Of a DNA stretch of 64,000 nt, positions 24,414 to 35,694 are shown one piece after another. Under the pieces are notes generated by a model that had not been told where the DNA came from, made no database searches, and saw only the letters and a program-made list of their open reading frames with translations. The stretch comes from Ligustrum vulgare (Eukaryota > Streptophyta > Magnoliopsida > Lamiales > Oleaceae), in assembly GCA_963555705.1 (NCBI GenBank), contig OY743181.1, forward strand, positions 29,082,513 to 29,146,512, given 5' to 3'. Position 1 is the first letter of the stretch; each line of letters starts with the position of its first letter. The position numbers were made by a program, and so were the translations under genes.

Positions 24414-27400
24414 CAAAAGGAGGGAGAATTTCTGAAACTAGTGCAAGGGAACAGATCAGTTACGGAATATGAGGCGGAGTTTGCTAGACTGGCTAAGTTT
24501 GCTCCAAACTTAGTAGATACTGAAGAGAGAAGGTCTAGGCGCTTTGAAGAAGGACTTAAACCACAAATCAAACAGGCTGTGATCCCTTTTGAACTCACTA
24601 CTTATAGAGAGGTGATCAACAAATCTCTGTTGGTGGAAAGAGCTTTAGCCATAGACAGCGAAGAAAATAGAACTCCATCCTTTAACCAGAAATTTAAGAG
24701 TGGAAATTCAAAGGGGTGGAATAACAGGGGACATAAAAGGAGGAGTGATCAAGGGAGTAAGCAGTATCACCAATCAAACAAGCAACAGATAGTAACTTGC
24801 TCGAAGTGTGGCAAGGGACATCGTGGTGAGTGCCTTCATGGCAAAGGAGTATGCTTTAGGTGTGGGAAGTCGGGACATTTTGCAAGCGATTGCCAAAGTT
24901 GTTTTAACTGCGGGAAACCGGGACATCTAGCTAAGGATTGTAGAGAGAAGGAGAAGACTACCCAAGCAAGGGTTTATACAATGTCTAAGAAGGAAGCTAA
25001 TGACTCATCCACCGTGGTATCAGGTACTGTGTACGTATGTGACAATCTTGCAACTATTCTTTTCGATTCCGGGGCTACTCATTCTTTTGTCAGTCCTGTT
25101 TTTGCTGAGAAATTAAATCATTCATCTCCACAACTGAGTACTCCATTTGTTGTGTCAACACCATCCGGAGACTTATTGAGTTCAAGTACTGTATTGAGAG
25201 ACTGTCCAATAGTGGTGAATGGGAATGACTGGGTGGCAGATCTTATAGTACTGGATATTCACGATTTTGACATCATACTGGGCATGGATTGGCTATCGCG
25301 GTATTATGCTTCAATAGACTGTCATGAGAAGAAGGTGATGTTCGAGCCTCCAAATGAAACTCCTTTTTACTTTGTCGGGGTTGAGGTGAAACCTTCTATT
25401 CCAATAGTGTCAGCGATGAAAGCCCGTCAATTGATGAATAAGGGCTGTAAGGCGTACTTGGCTGCGATAGTCGAAGTACCAAAAACAGACCCCTCACTTG
25501 AACAAATTGCAATCGTTCGAGAATATCCGGATGTTTTTCCAGAGGACCTTTTTGATCTACCGCCTGAAAGAGAGATCGACTTCGTTATCGATTTGGTACC
25601 TGGAACAGCCCCGATATCGAAAGCACCGTATCGGATGGCTCCTGCGGAACTTAAGGAGCTCAAGGAGCAATTGCAGGATCTCATGGATAAGGGCTTTGTT
25701 CGACCTAGTTTCTCTCCATGGGGTGCTCCTGTATTATTCGTGAAGAAGAAGGACGGTTCTATGAGACTTTGCATAGATTACAGGGAGTTGAATAAAGTAA
25801 CAATAAAGAATAAATATCCGTTGCCGAGAATTGAAGACCTATTCGACCAGCTTCAGGGTGCAGGGTATTTTTCCAAGATCGATCTGCGATCTGGTTATCA
25901 TCAGTTGAGGATTAAAGAAGAGGATATTCCAAAGACAGCTTTCCGTACCAGATATGGACATTATGAATTTTTGGTGATGCCGTTTGGGTTAACCAATGCT
26001 CCTGCGGCATTTATGGATCTGATGCATCGAGTCTTCAAAGAATACTTGGATCAATTTGTTATAGTCTTCATTGACGATATATTGATCTATTCGAGGTCTG
26101 AAGAGGAACACGAAAAGCATTTGAGAATAGTGCTTCAGAAACTTAGAGAAGAGAAATTATTTGCGAAATTCAAGAAGTGTGAATTCTGGCTGGAAAGAGT
26201 GCCGTTCTTGGGGCACGTTGTATCAAAAGAAGGCATTGAGGTGGACCCGAGTAAAATTGAGGCAGTTCGTAATTGGCCGACACCAACTAATGTGAAAGAA
26301 GTCCGCAGCTTTCTTGGTTTAGCTGGTTACTATCGGAGATTTGTGGAAGGATTTTCCAAGATTTCCTCGCCTTTGACTAAGCTGACCAGAAAGGATACAA
26401 AATTTCAGTGGAATTCAGATTGCGAACAGAGTTTTGAGGAGTTAAAGACACAGTTGACAACTGCGCCAATTTTGGCTATTCCACAAGGAAATGAAGGATT
26501 AGTCATTTACAGTGATGCCTCACTAAAGGGACTTGGTTGTGTTCTTATGCAACACGGCAAGGTAATTGCCTACGCTTCAAGGCAATTGAAAGAGTACGAG
26601 AAGAATTACCCAACTCACGATCTCGAGTTGGCAGCTGTCGTATTTGCATTGAAAATATGGAGGCACTATCTCTACGGGGTCAGATGTGAGATCTACACCG
26701 ATCATAAAAGTCTCAAATACTTCTTCACACAGAAAGAACTAAACATGCGACAGCGCAGGTGGTTGGAACTTGTCAAGGATTATGATTGTGTTATTAATTA
26801 TCATCCTGGCAAGGCTAATGTTGTAGCTGATGCACTTAGCAGGAAAAGTCATGGAACAATGAATGCCTTGCAAGTTGTCCAGAAACAGTTACTGAGGGAT
26901 ATCCAAGGGTTAGAGTTAGAGATCGTTCCAAAAGGCAAGACAGGTTATCTTGCTAACATAACATTGGAATCGACATTGTTGGAGAAAATAAAGGCCCTAC
27001 AGTTAGAAGACCCCAATACTTCAAGGGTTCGCACTGAAGTAATTAATGGGAAGCACACCGATTTTGTTATCTCCACAGATGGTGCCCTTCGGCAAGGTAA
27101 TAGGCTGGTAGTCCCCAATAATAAGGAATTGAAGCGAGAAATTATGAGGGAAGCTCATAACACTCCTTACTCAATCCACCCTGGAAGTACTAAGATGGCT
27201 CGGGATTTGAGGCAACATTTTTGGTGGAATGGCATGAGTAGGGATGTGGCGGAGTATGTTCAACGTTGTCTCACTTGTCAGCAAGTTAAGGCCGAACATC
27301 AGCGACCTTCTGGTCTATTACAACCTCTTATGATTCCGGAGTGGAAATGGGAACGAATTGGCATGGATTTCATTGTGGGCTTACCTAAGACGAAGAAGGG

Positions 27401-28451
27401 TTATAACTCCATATGGGTGATAGTCGATCGTCTCACCAAGTCGGCACACTTTCTACCGGTAAAGACTACTTATAATATGGAGAAGTATGCAGAGTTATAT
27501 GTGGCAGAAATTGTAAGGCTTCATGGGATCCCCCTATCCATCGTGTCTGATCGTGACCCAAAATTTACTTCTTCATTTTGGAAAAGTCTACATAAGGCCA
27601 TGGGTACTCAATTGAGATTCAGCACGGCCTTTCATCCTCAGACAGATGGACAGTCAGAGAGAACAATTCAAACCCTGGAAGATATGTTGAGAGCTTGTAT
27701 TATTGACTTTCCAGGTACTTGGGACGAATTTCTCCCATTGGTTGAGTTCTCCTATAACAATAGCTATCAAGCCTCAATCCACATGGCTCCATATGAGGCG
27801 CTATACGGGAGGAAGTGTAGATCGCCGGTTCACTGGGATGAAGTAGGGGAACGGAAATTTCTAGGTCCAGAAATGGTGCAACAGACATCGGAAATTGTTG
27901 AGAAGATTCGTCAGCGGATGAGAACTGCACAGAGTAGACAGAAAAGCTATGCAGACAGAAGAAGGAAACCATTGGAATTCGCGACAGGTGATATGATTTT
28001 CCTGAAGGTCGCTCCTATGAAAGGAGTTATGAGATTCGGGAAGAAAGGAAAGTTAACTCCTCGATTTGTTGGCCCCTTTGAAATACTTGAAAGGGTGGGT
28101 GACCTAGCTTATCGGGTTGCATTGCCACCGGCACTATCTGGAGTTCATAACGTATTTCACGTGTCGATGTTGAGAAAATATATTTCGGATCCTTCTCATA
28201 TCCTCAGTTATGAGTCGTTAGATCTTCGTGAGGATCTAACTTACGAGGAATCACCTGTGAGGATCCTATTGAAGGCAGATAAGGAACTTAGGAGGAAGAA
28301 GATACCTCTAGTTAAAGTCCTTTGGAGGAATCATGCAGTAGAAGAGGCTACTTGGGAACGCGAGGACGAAATGCGTGCCAAGTATCCACACCTTTTTGGT
28401 AAGTTTTTATTTCGAGGACGAAATTTTCTTTTAGGGGGTAAGGAATTGTAA
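24414..28451 (+). CDS. Inner chromovirus gag C-terminus and pol (PR-RT-RNH-INT-chromodomain)
   Basis: About 1345 codons without further interruption, in the frame of the gag start upstream. In order: end of gag capsid; CCHC knuckles [14 protein letters not shown] (24852-24893) and [14 protein letters not shown] (24899-24940) after a degenerate one; retropepsin with [11 protein letters not shown] (about 25064); reverse transcriptase with FIDDILIYS (about 26067); RNase H with YSDAS (about 26510); integrase with its HHCC finger ending CLTCQQ (about 27270) and the DDE residues in MDFIVG (27363), SDRDPKF (27546) and the Glu after GQSE (about 27650); and a chromodomain near 28240-28400. Together these copy the RNA to DNA and insert it in chromatin. 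All catalytic residues checked are present. The stop TAA (28449-28451) lies inside the 3' LTR. There is no ATG near the beginning, so expression depends on passing the TAG at 24411. Confidence 0.92.
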   Translation, partial: QKEGEFLKLVQGNRSVTEYEAEFARLAKFAPNLVDTEERRSRRFEEGLKPQIKQAVIPFELTTYREVINKSLLVERALAIDSEENRTPSFNQKFKSGNSKGWNNRGHKRRSDQGSKQYHQSNKQQIVTCSKCGKGHRGECLHGKGVCFRCGKSGHFASDCQSCFNCGKPGHLAKDCREKEKTTQARVYTMSKKEANDSSTVVSGTVYVCDNLATILFDSGATHSFVSPVFAEKLNHSSPQLSTPFVVSTPSGDLLSSSTVLRDCPIVVNGNDWVADLIVLDIHDFDIILGMDWLSRYYASIDCHEKKVMFEPPNETPFYFVGVEVKPSIPIVSAMKARQLMNKGCKAYLAAIVEVPKTDPSLEQIAIVREYPDVFPEDLFDLPPEREIDFVIDLVPGTAPISKAPYRMAPAELKELKEQLQDLMDKGFVRPSFSPWGAPVLFVKKKDGSMRLCIDYRELNKVTIKNKYPLPRIEDLFDQLQGAGYFSKIDLRSGYHQLRIKEEDIPKTAFRTRYGHYEFLVMPFGLTNAPAAFMDLMHRVFKEYLDQFVIVFIDDILIYSRSEEEHEKHLRIVLQKLREEKLFAKFKKCEFWLERVPFLGHVVSKEGIEVDPSKIEAVRNWPTPTNVKEVRSFLGLAGYYRRFVEGFSKISSPLTKLTRKDTKFQWNSDCEQSFEELKTQLTTAPILAIPQGNEGLVIYSDASLKGLGCVLMQHGKVIAYASRQLKEYEKNYPTHDLELAAVVFALKIWRHYLYGVRCEIYTDHKSLKYFFTQKELNMRQRRWLELVKDYDCVINYHPGKANVVADALSRKSHGTMNALQVVQKQLLRDIQGLELEIVPKGKTGYLANITLESTLLEKIKALQLEDPNTSRVRTEVINGKHTDFVISTDGALRQGNRLVVPNNKELKREIMREAHNTPYSIHPGSTKMARDLRQHFWWNGMSRDVAEYVQRCLTCQQVKAEHQRPSGLLQPLMIPEWKWERIGMDFIVGLPKTKKGYNSIWVIVDRLTKSAHFLPVKTTYNMEKYAELYVAEIVRLHGIPLSIVSDRDPKFTSSFWKSLHKAMGTQLRFSTAFHPQTDGQSERTIQTLEDMLRACIIDFPGTWDEFLPLVEFSYNNSYQASIHMAPYEALYGRKCRSPVHWDEVGERKFLGPEMVQQTSEIVEKIRQRMRTAQSRQKSYADRRRKPLEFATGDMIFLKVAPMKGVMRFGKKGKLTPRFVGPFEILERVGDLAYRVALPPALSGVHNVFHVSMLRKYISDPSHILSYESLDLREDLTYEESPVRILLKADKELRRKKIPLVKVLWRNHAVEEATWEREDEMRAKYPHLFGKFLFRGRNFLLGGKEL
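28434..28446 (+). promoter_or_regulatory. Polypurine tract of the inner chromovirus
   Basis: GGGGGTAAGGAAT directly before the 3' LTR start (TGTAATACC, 28447), where plus-strand DNA synthesis would be primed. The pol frame runs through it. Confidence 0.75.
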
Positions 28452-31390
28452 TACCGCATTTCGATTTACATGCTTTCTTGATTATCACGTAAAGTTTATA
28501 TTAATATCATTATAAATGATTTAACTAATATTATGGTTATTATGGTTTTTATTGAATTATTTTGCAGTGGAAGGACTGGATGCCGTCTCGATCAATGTAC
28601 CAATTAAAAGTTTATAAATTGTTATTTTAACAGTTTACGTGCAATTTTATGTGATTAATTAAATTTATTGCCTAGGCATGCTAATTTCTATTTTTATTGT
28701 GTTATATTGAAGTTGGGAAAAATTTGGTGACACTTTGGAATTTCATTTGAAACTTTTGAGCCTAAATTACTAATTTATGAGAGTAGAGGGACTAAATTGC
28801 AATTTACCAAAAGTTACACACTTTACCTAACCTAAGAGAAACCTCACTCTCATATCCCTCACTCACGTCTCTCACCTCGCTCTCTCTCTTCCGCCTCTCG
28901 CCCTCGCGACTCACTCCCTCTCACGACCTCACCTCGCTCTCGGCTTCTCCCTCCCTTCGCGACGCCGGCCATCACCGCCACCATCACCGGCGGTAAGTCC
29001 CTTCCCCCTTCTCCCTTTTCTCCTCACGCACACACACCACCCGCGCACACACACACACGGTTCCACGCGATTTCACACACACACCCCCCATAATTCGATA
29101 CACACATGTATATATGTATAAATTCTATGTAAATAATGTATGAATACACTTGATATGCATAAAATTCAAATGTTTCAGATAATTTCAGATTTGTAATTTT
29201 GTTAAATTTTCGAAATTTACCATGATTATAGGTAGGTGTAAGTTCTGTGTATGTATATATTGATATATGTGTATGTATATATTGATGTATGTGTATATTT
29301 GTATATCTCAAATTTTCAGATTTTAGACTTGTTTAGATTTCGAATTTTAAATTGTTTATTTGAGATGTTAGACAATGTGTATGTGGTGTGTGTATATATA
29401 TATATATATATATGTGTGTGTGGGTGTATTGATGATTTTGTAACTTAGTTAAATATTTGGTTAAGTTGAATTATGAAGACAATTTTTCAGATTTAAAAAA
29501 TTTTGGAAAATACTTTGTTAAAATTTGAGTTAGTTAATTAAGTTTATGTTATTCTGGGTAAATTGAGAAATTTGAGAATTTTCATGTATTGGTCTAAATG
29601 GCTTTAGTCATATTAGCTAGTTAATTCTTAGATCTTTATATATGAATCCGATTGTTAACCAATGGACCAATGGTTAGGTTAATTTTTCGAATTTGATTAG
29701 AATTAAGAAATTAGTTGATTGCTTGTTGGTAAAGTTTGTAATAAATGGTTATTTTAATATTTGTGAACTTGTTAGAATCACGATTTAAGTAATTTCTAAA
29801 GTTATGTAAGTTTGAGTTGAAATTGAATTTAAAAGAAGAAAAGGTCTTCTAATGTGCATTGAGATTCATTTCTTGCCTCGAATATGGTTTTATGTGTTGT
29901 GGTTATTATGTAAAGTCACACTTGGGTTAAATTGAAGTTTTAATCTCGGTTAATGTTTGATTAGTATTAAAATGAATAATGAATGTGTTTGTGAACTGAA
30001 AGTTATTCATTTTGGCGAATGGAAATAATTAGGACTTTTGGTACATTGACGACACGGGCAGTCGAGGCTCCTCCACTTGCAAATCAAGAAAACGGTAAAT
30101 ATTAAGGACATCAAGTAAGTAAACTTCCCCCTATTTTCATCAAAGTCGAATGTAAATGTGAAAGTTATGTGTAAATGACTGTCGTGCAACTTACTTGCTT
30201 TGATGAATTGCACTTACTTTATGAAAGCATATGTTATTGAGAAGAATGTTAAAGCATGCACGTTATTATGTCATTGCATCATTAAGCATGCACTGACATC
30301 GAAATGGGAAAGTCAAATGTTTTAATGAAAGGAATGTGTCAAAGTGAAATTTTTGTCAAAAGTTATGTATCCCAAGTTTTTTCGAATGAATGGGTGTACT
30401 TCTAGTTCATGAAAGTTGCGAGTGGGAAATGGGGCGCGGGGGACCGGCGTACCCGAATTAAGTCGCTTTGCGACGGAATGTTCAACCGTTTACGGTGGAC
30501 TTTTAAACCGCTTTGCGGTAGGAAAGTGAATGTTAAACCGCTTTGCGGTGGGAAAGTGAATGTTAAACCGCTTTGCGGTGGAAATGCGCATGTTAATCTG
30601 GTTCCAAATAAATAATAGCCCACTGTATTCTGATTGACTAGAAGTTACACCAAGTGAGCTCACGATGGAAAGGAAGTGAAAGTTTGGAAATGAAGTGAAA
30701 GTTTTGAATTGAGATGAAAGTTTGAAAGTTTTGGAAAGTAAAGTAAATGGGGATACATATATGAAATTTTTAAAGCATTCATGTCATAAGCATGCATTCA
30801 TGCATACAGTTTACTTACTGAGCTTCAGCTCACCCCAATCCCTCCCCATTTTTCAGGTGATGAAAGTTAGATGATCAGAGGAGAACACTTGGTGGCTGAC
30901 TCCGATAGTACCCGTTGTCGCCTTAATTAAATAAATTTAAATTCATTTGAGTTATCTTTTAAATTTATTTCTTCATTCATTATTATTGATAATGGTTTGG
31001 TTGAAGTTATTTTATTAAGTATGGAACGTATTAGTGGTTAAATTACCTTTATTTCAATGGTCAATGCTTGATGATGTTTTGAAAAGTCTTATGATTGAGG
31101 AGTTTGGGAAATGTATGAATTGGTTTTGGAGATGATGAATGTGATTGAGATGTGATGGATGTTTTAAATTTTAAAATGGTTTTTGATGTCCCTCTACAGG
31201 TTGGCTATGTCCAATTTATAGAGGAGACTCTGCCGAAATTTCTGTACAATTTTATAATAGATAAATGAATATTTTAATTGTGCAACCGTTTTAAATTCCG
31301 CATTTTAATGTTTAAACGATTTATTTCCGCATTAAAAGAAAAAGAGAAGTTAACACCTAGGTTTAAGATTCTTGAACTTGGGGTGTTACA
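28447..31390 (+). repeat. 3' LTR of the inner chromovirus
   Basis: 2944 bp. By eye identical to 20784-23725, except that the TA/TG microsatellite (29393-29424) has four more TA units and fewer TG units. It ends GGGGTGTTACA and is followed by the ATTTT duplication. Confidence 0.95.
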
Positions 31391-31395
31391 ATTTT

Positions 31396-32087
31396 AATAC
31401 AACCCAAGAAAGCTAAAGTGGTAAATAAATGGATAAATACCTTAACCCAAGTTTAAATCTAACCCAAAATTCAAGGATTAACAAACCCTAGCCCAATGGA
31501 GAGATTAAAACAAATTCCAAGGTGGCGGAAATCAACAACAAACACAAGAATAATAATACCCTAGATTTAGTTGAAGAAATTCCAAAGATAATACAAGAAC
31601 AAAGGAGGTTAACCTTACCTCAAGGAGTCTCTCTTAAGACCAAGCTTCAATGAACAACCAAGTTATTTACAAATGACAAGAATATGTGTATTTAATGTAC
31701 AAAATGGGTAAAAAGTGTAATTTCGAAAATTGCAAGAAAAACCCCGTTTTTTGTAAAACAGAGTGTTTCGGTCGACCGAACTGGTCGACCGAAAATAGTT
31801 CGGTCGATCACAGGGTCGACCGAAAGTGGACTTTCGGTCGACCGCCACTCATCCGAAAGTGACTGAGGCTGGAACAAAATTCCTCTGCAGAAGATCGGTC
31901 GACCGGAAGAAAGTTCGGTCGACCGAAAGTGGCTGAAACTCCAATTTTGGCTCCAACTAGATTCTTGGCTTCTTTTCTTGATTTACTCACGTTGTTTAGC
32001 CTCGAATCTTGAACCTCTTCAACTTCGGATCTCGTCATGGGTCCCACGGGCACGTGCATCGAGGTTTGACTTTCCTGATTCTCATCA
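31396..32087 (-). repeat. 3' LTR of the middle element, remaining part
   Basis: Continues the LTR from the ATTTT site to TTCTCATCA. It aligns with 35695-36423. It carries a cluster of TTCGGTCGACCGAA palindromes (31767-31926), with one extra 13-bp unit compared with the right copy. Confidence 0.9.
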
Positions 32088-32101
32088 TCCCCTCCCTCTT
32101 G
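32088..32101 (-). promoter_or_regulatory. Polypurine tract of the middle element
   Basis: On the minus strand AAGAGGGAGGGGA runs directly into the LTR start TGATGAGAATC. This confirms the leftward orientation. Confidence 0.8.
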
Positions 32102-32248
32102 AAAAGGATTCGACCTCGAATCCTGCTTGAATGCACTGTCGTGAAACTCCTTGAACTTTGATCTTGCAACATTTTGGATCACAGGTTCGTACAATGAAGT
32201 TGGACCCTCGTGATTCTCATCATCTCCTCCATCTCGAAAAAGATTCGA

Positions 32249-33274
32249 TCACGAATCGACACCTACAATAAAAATAGAAAATTCAGACACAATAAATGTT
32301 ACTGAAATTTCATACTCACAGCGTAAAATCAATTTGTAGGCGTTGCGAAGAACTTGAGAGGTGCCAACACCGCAGAGTAACAATTTGGATTTTATTAAAT
32401 CGGGAACCCGTTCTTTCCTCCAAACGAACAACATCCAACCACCTGGGTCAAATACAAATCGCATTCGATCTTGGTTCGAATTGGAAGTACATTTTTCAAT
32501 AAGCGCCCTAAATTGACGCTCGCCCTGGTCTATCAGCGGCTCAACCAAATTTGCCTTTTTGTACCCACCTAAACTAGAATCTCCATAAATAAACAAGTGC
32601 ATCAATCTCAAAAAAGTTATTAGGCTAGGGCCAAAAACAACATTAAGTGGAGAAGATTTGCTACTAGGATAAACGCTTTTATTGCAGGCAAATTTAACAA
32701 CCACAAATTGAGCATCATTTTTATGCCAATGCACCACTCCCCCAAAGAAAAGATTCATCATGTTGATAGCAATGCGGGTTTCATGACATGTAGTAAAATG
32801 TGAAAGTTTAATACCCCTATCAACCTCCACAAAATTAGCATCATTTCTTTTCTTTAGTCTAAGTAAACCCAACACAAACTCCATAGAATAATTAATCCAA
32901 GGTTTACTGGGAACGTGCAAATGTGTGTATAAAACTTGAGGTAAAAACTTAGATTTAGCCATTTGGAACGTTCGGCCTTTACCACAAGTGCAGACATGTT
33001 TATCACCAATTCTCCAAAACAAATAGTTATCATGCCCATAAAATCCATCAAAATATTGCTCACAGCACGATTCACAAATGTTTAGCAAATTCGGATTATT
33101 AACATGGATATCCTTAACATGCTCAATACAAAATGAGTTGGCACTTAGACAATTTGGCACACATAAAAATTTGCATTTACAAAGGAGGAATTTATCATGC
33201 CAAGGACCTTCATTACATGTAACATTTCCACATGACAAAATTTCATTTTTCAAGTCCACATCAATGTCATACAA
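32249..33274 (-). pseudogene. Middle element: shortened integrase frame after a TGA
   Basis: A 341-codon open stretch directly continuing the upstream frame after one TGA (33275-33277); its first codon is TTG, so it has no start of its own. Recognisable gypsy integrase pieces are CVPNC early on, LYTHLHVPSKPWINYSMEFVLGL (positions about 117-139, where the first catalytic Asp is normally in the M-D-F motif and here reads M-E-F) and a C-terminal part with DPGGWMLFVWRKERVP. The middle of the catalytic core, including the second Asp and the Glu, is deleted, and the HHCC finger is poor. It cannot be a working integrase. Despite this there is no stop or frameshift over 1 kb. Confidence 0.75.
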
Positions 33275-34801
33275 TCATTTGATGTATTCCAAATATAATA
33301 ACCTTGCTCTTGAAGAAGTGTTAGGAGCGTACCTCCTAGATGTTGCATCGGTTACCACATTTTCTTTACCTTGATTGTATTTGCTGTGGTAGGAAAATAT
33401 CTCCATAAAGTTCTTCCACTCGGCATGACTTTTGAGTTCTTGGTTGCTTTGATAAGTCGGTCTCACGATCTCCTGCAACAAGGAAGTAACCAAGCTAGGG
33501 AGGGCATTGTTAGAAAATTCAAGAGTAAAGAACATTTTTGTGTGATCTCTCCCCTCAATTTTCTTTGTGGCACTCATCACTCCCTCACCTTTTTCTGAGG
33601 TAGGAACCTCAACTCTCAGTTCTTCTCTCGCCTCTCCTTTTTCTGGAGTCGTGGCTCCAACTCTCATTGCCTCTCCTTTTTCTAGGGACGTGGCCCCAAC
33701 TCTCTTACTCTCATTTTTGTTTTCTTCAATTCTCTCAATTGAGTTTTCATTTTCATTTTCTTTCTCCTTTTTCTTTTCTTCTTCATTTTCACTTTCCTTG
33801 TCTTTCTTTTTCTCCTCTTCTTCCTCCCACTCCTTCTTGAGTTTCATTTGATCTTTATGAACTTCCTCCAAACTCAAAGATAGGATCACAACCTTTTTTC
33901 CATTCATTTGGAAGCTACACCGGTTCTTCCTCTTGTCATGTATCACACTCCTATCACTTTGCCAAGGTCGCCCCAAAATTATGTGTGTAGTGTGCATAGG
34001 AGCTACATCACATATTACTTGGTCACAATAGGATCCAATGTTGAAGGCAAGAAGAACTTGTTCACTCACTCTCACTCCCCCATCGTCACCCAACCTTTGC
34101 AATACATAGGGATTATGATGCTTCATAATCGGTAACCCCAATTTCTCCACCCTACTAGCACTCACCAAATTCGTGTCACTCTCCCCATTTATAATGAGAC
34201 TACATGCCCTATCCCCCACAAGGCATCTAGTGTAGAAAGTATTTCCTCCATGCTTCTCCCTCTCATTGTCATGGGCCAAAATTTTTGGTAGCCTAGCATT
34301 TATCTCCAACACTCCCTTCTCATTATCACCCCTCCTATGGAATGATGGACTTTTCATTTTTGCCTTATCAATAATAACATCAATTCCATCTCCACTCCTA
34401 TCTACCCATTCTCTTCTCCTCCTATTCATACTCCATTCTTCTTCCACTTCTCCACTTCTACCCATTCCATGGAGTGATGAATTTTGCATTCTCGCACTAT
34501 CAATATTTTCATCAACTCCATTTCTCCTACCTTCTAACCACTCTCTTCTTTTCCTATTCAAACTACCATTTTGTTCACCATCCATTTCATCATCCCAAGC
34601 ATCCCTTCTAATTTTCCTATTCAAACTCCCATTTTGTTTTCTACTTCCATCCCTATACACAATGTTCCCAAATTTATCCCTCACCATTCTTCTACTACAC
34701 ATCATTTCTTCATCTCCCCTATTTGATGTACTCTCCCCTCTTGTTCCTAAATTTTCCAACAAGTACTTCAAATCTTGAGTTTGAGAATTGAAAATGGACA
34801 T
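33275..34801 (-). pseudogene. Middle element: protease-like polyprotein lacking gag body and RT
   Basis: 508 codons from the first ATG (34801), MSIFNSQTQDLKYLLENL. Four imperfect NGSLNRKRREW-type repeats fill roughly residues 55-135. A short gag remnant (KMKSPSFHRRG) follows, then a retropepsin fold at about 190-310, where the active-site segment reads LIINGESDTN. The catalytic Asp-x-Gly is altered to Asn-Gly-Glu, so proteolysis is doubtful; GRPW and the flanking pattern are kept. Next come a Glu/Lys-rich stretch (about 320-365), EKGEA repeats, and a jump straight to the RNase H end, YNQGKENVVTDATSRR. The whole RT core is missing. It ends at TGA with the integrase frame next in line. It may survive as a trans-mobilised frame or by chance. 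Confidence 0.75.
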
Positions 34802-35680
34802 GGTGTGCAAGTGTGAAAGTGTTCTCACAAGAAAATATTTCTCTCGTGTTTCACTCAAATTTGGCTTTTACCCTCTATTGAGCTCACCACTCTTGCCTTT
34901 TTCCACTCAAAATCTCTTTTCTCAAGTTCTCCAAGGAAGGTAATCAACTAAACCACAAAGTATAATTCTTGTGGAGTTAAAGAAATCACCAACAAGGAAG
35001 AAGGAATTTATAACAAGTAGATACAAATAGCAAGTAGAATTTATGTGCTTGCTAAACTCAAAAGGAACAATATTTATGTGGGATAGGATGTTAGGATCAC
35101 AATTTCAACAATGGGATTGAATAACCACAAGTATTAGACAAGGCATATATGTAGAGCAAAATAAGCACAAGAGTGTAATTTTCAAGGTAGCAATTTAGCA
35201 AACACTTTGTACTCAATCTTGATGTGGCCTTGAATGTGTATAATGTGGATATATGAAAACTCCCAACAACTCAAATTGTGGTAAGGAATGAATGATCAAC
35301 AATTACCCAATGTATGGAGCAAGTAATATATGGGATACAATGTTGATAACATAATCTCAATAATGGGAATTGGATAGCCCCAAGTAATTAGCAATATATG
35401 GGTATCGAACAATAAAGCACTAAGGGAGTATTTTTCTTTGGGACAATTTATCAAACACTTTGAATACACAATTTGGAAAGTGTAGGTTTTGTAGTGAATG
35501 AATATGAAATTCCCCCAGCAAACTCACAATCAATCTACCCAATACATAGAATCAACAATACACATGGGCATATAAATTTTCCCCAAATTTTTTTTTTTCA
35601 ATTTTCGTTTTTTTTTTTTTTTTCACAATGACAAGAACAACAACAAGAAAGTAAAGATAGGTTTACCAAATTAGAGCCAA
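34802..35680 (-). other. Middle element: 5' untranslated region
   Basis: About 880 bp between the primer site and the first ATG, with no gene-like frame. It contains two weakly similar blocks with words such as AATGTATGGAGCAAG / CCAATACATAGAATC and AGCAC-AAGxGxGTA (about 35090-35300 and 35320-35530), and two poly(T) runs (35589-35620). Confidence 0.6.
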
Positions 35681-35692
35681 GCTCTGATACCA
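35681..35692 (-). promoter_or_regulatory. Primer binding site of the middle element
   Basis: The minus strand reads TGGTATCAGAGC two bases inside the 5' LTR edge (35695). It is complementary to the 3' end of plant initiator-Met tRNA. Confidence 0.9.
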
Positions 35693-35694
35693 AA

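Larger units (their letters stand above)
20784..31390 (+). mobile_element. Inner chromovirus (Ty3/gypsy, Tekay/Del-like), nearly intact
   Basis: A complete 10.6-kb element: LTRs of 2942 and 2944 bp, initiator-Met primer site, one gag-pol frame with a single in-frame stop, polypurine tract, and target duplication ATTTT at 20779-20783 and 31391-31395. The integrase is followed by a C-terminal chromodomain, which defines chromoviruses; the long LTRs and the domain's position fit the Tekay/Del clade. By eye the LTRs differ only in the length of one TA/TG microsatellite, so insertion was very recent. It interrupts the 3' LTR of the middle element. Confidence 0.95.

Noticed and set aside
24411..24419. 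Programmed stop-codon read-through at the gag TAG
   Set aside because: Not excluded, but the following bases do not match the best-known plant read-through context and the codon replaces a variable residue, so a point mutation is simpler.
33371..33851. Plus-strand Ser/Phe-rich frames opposite the middle element's coding strand
   Set aside because: They are the antisense of the Glu/Lys-rich part of the protease-like frame.
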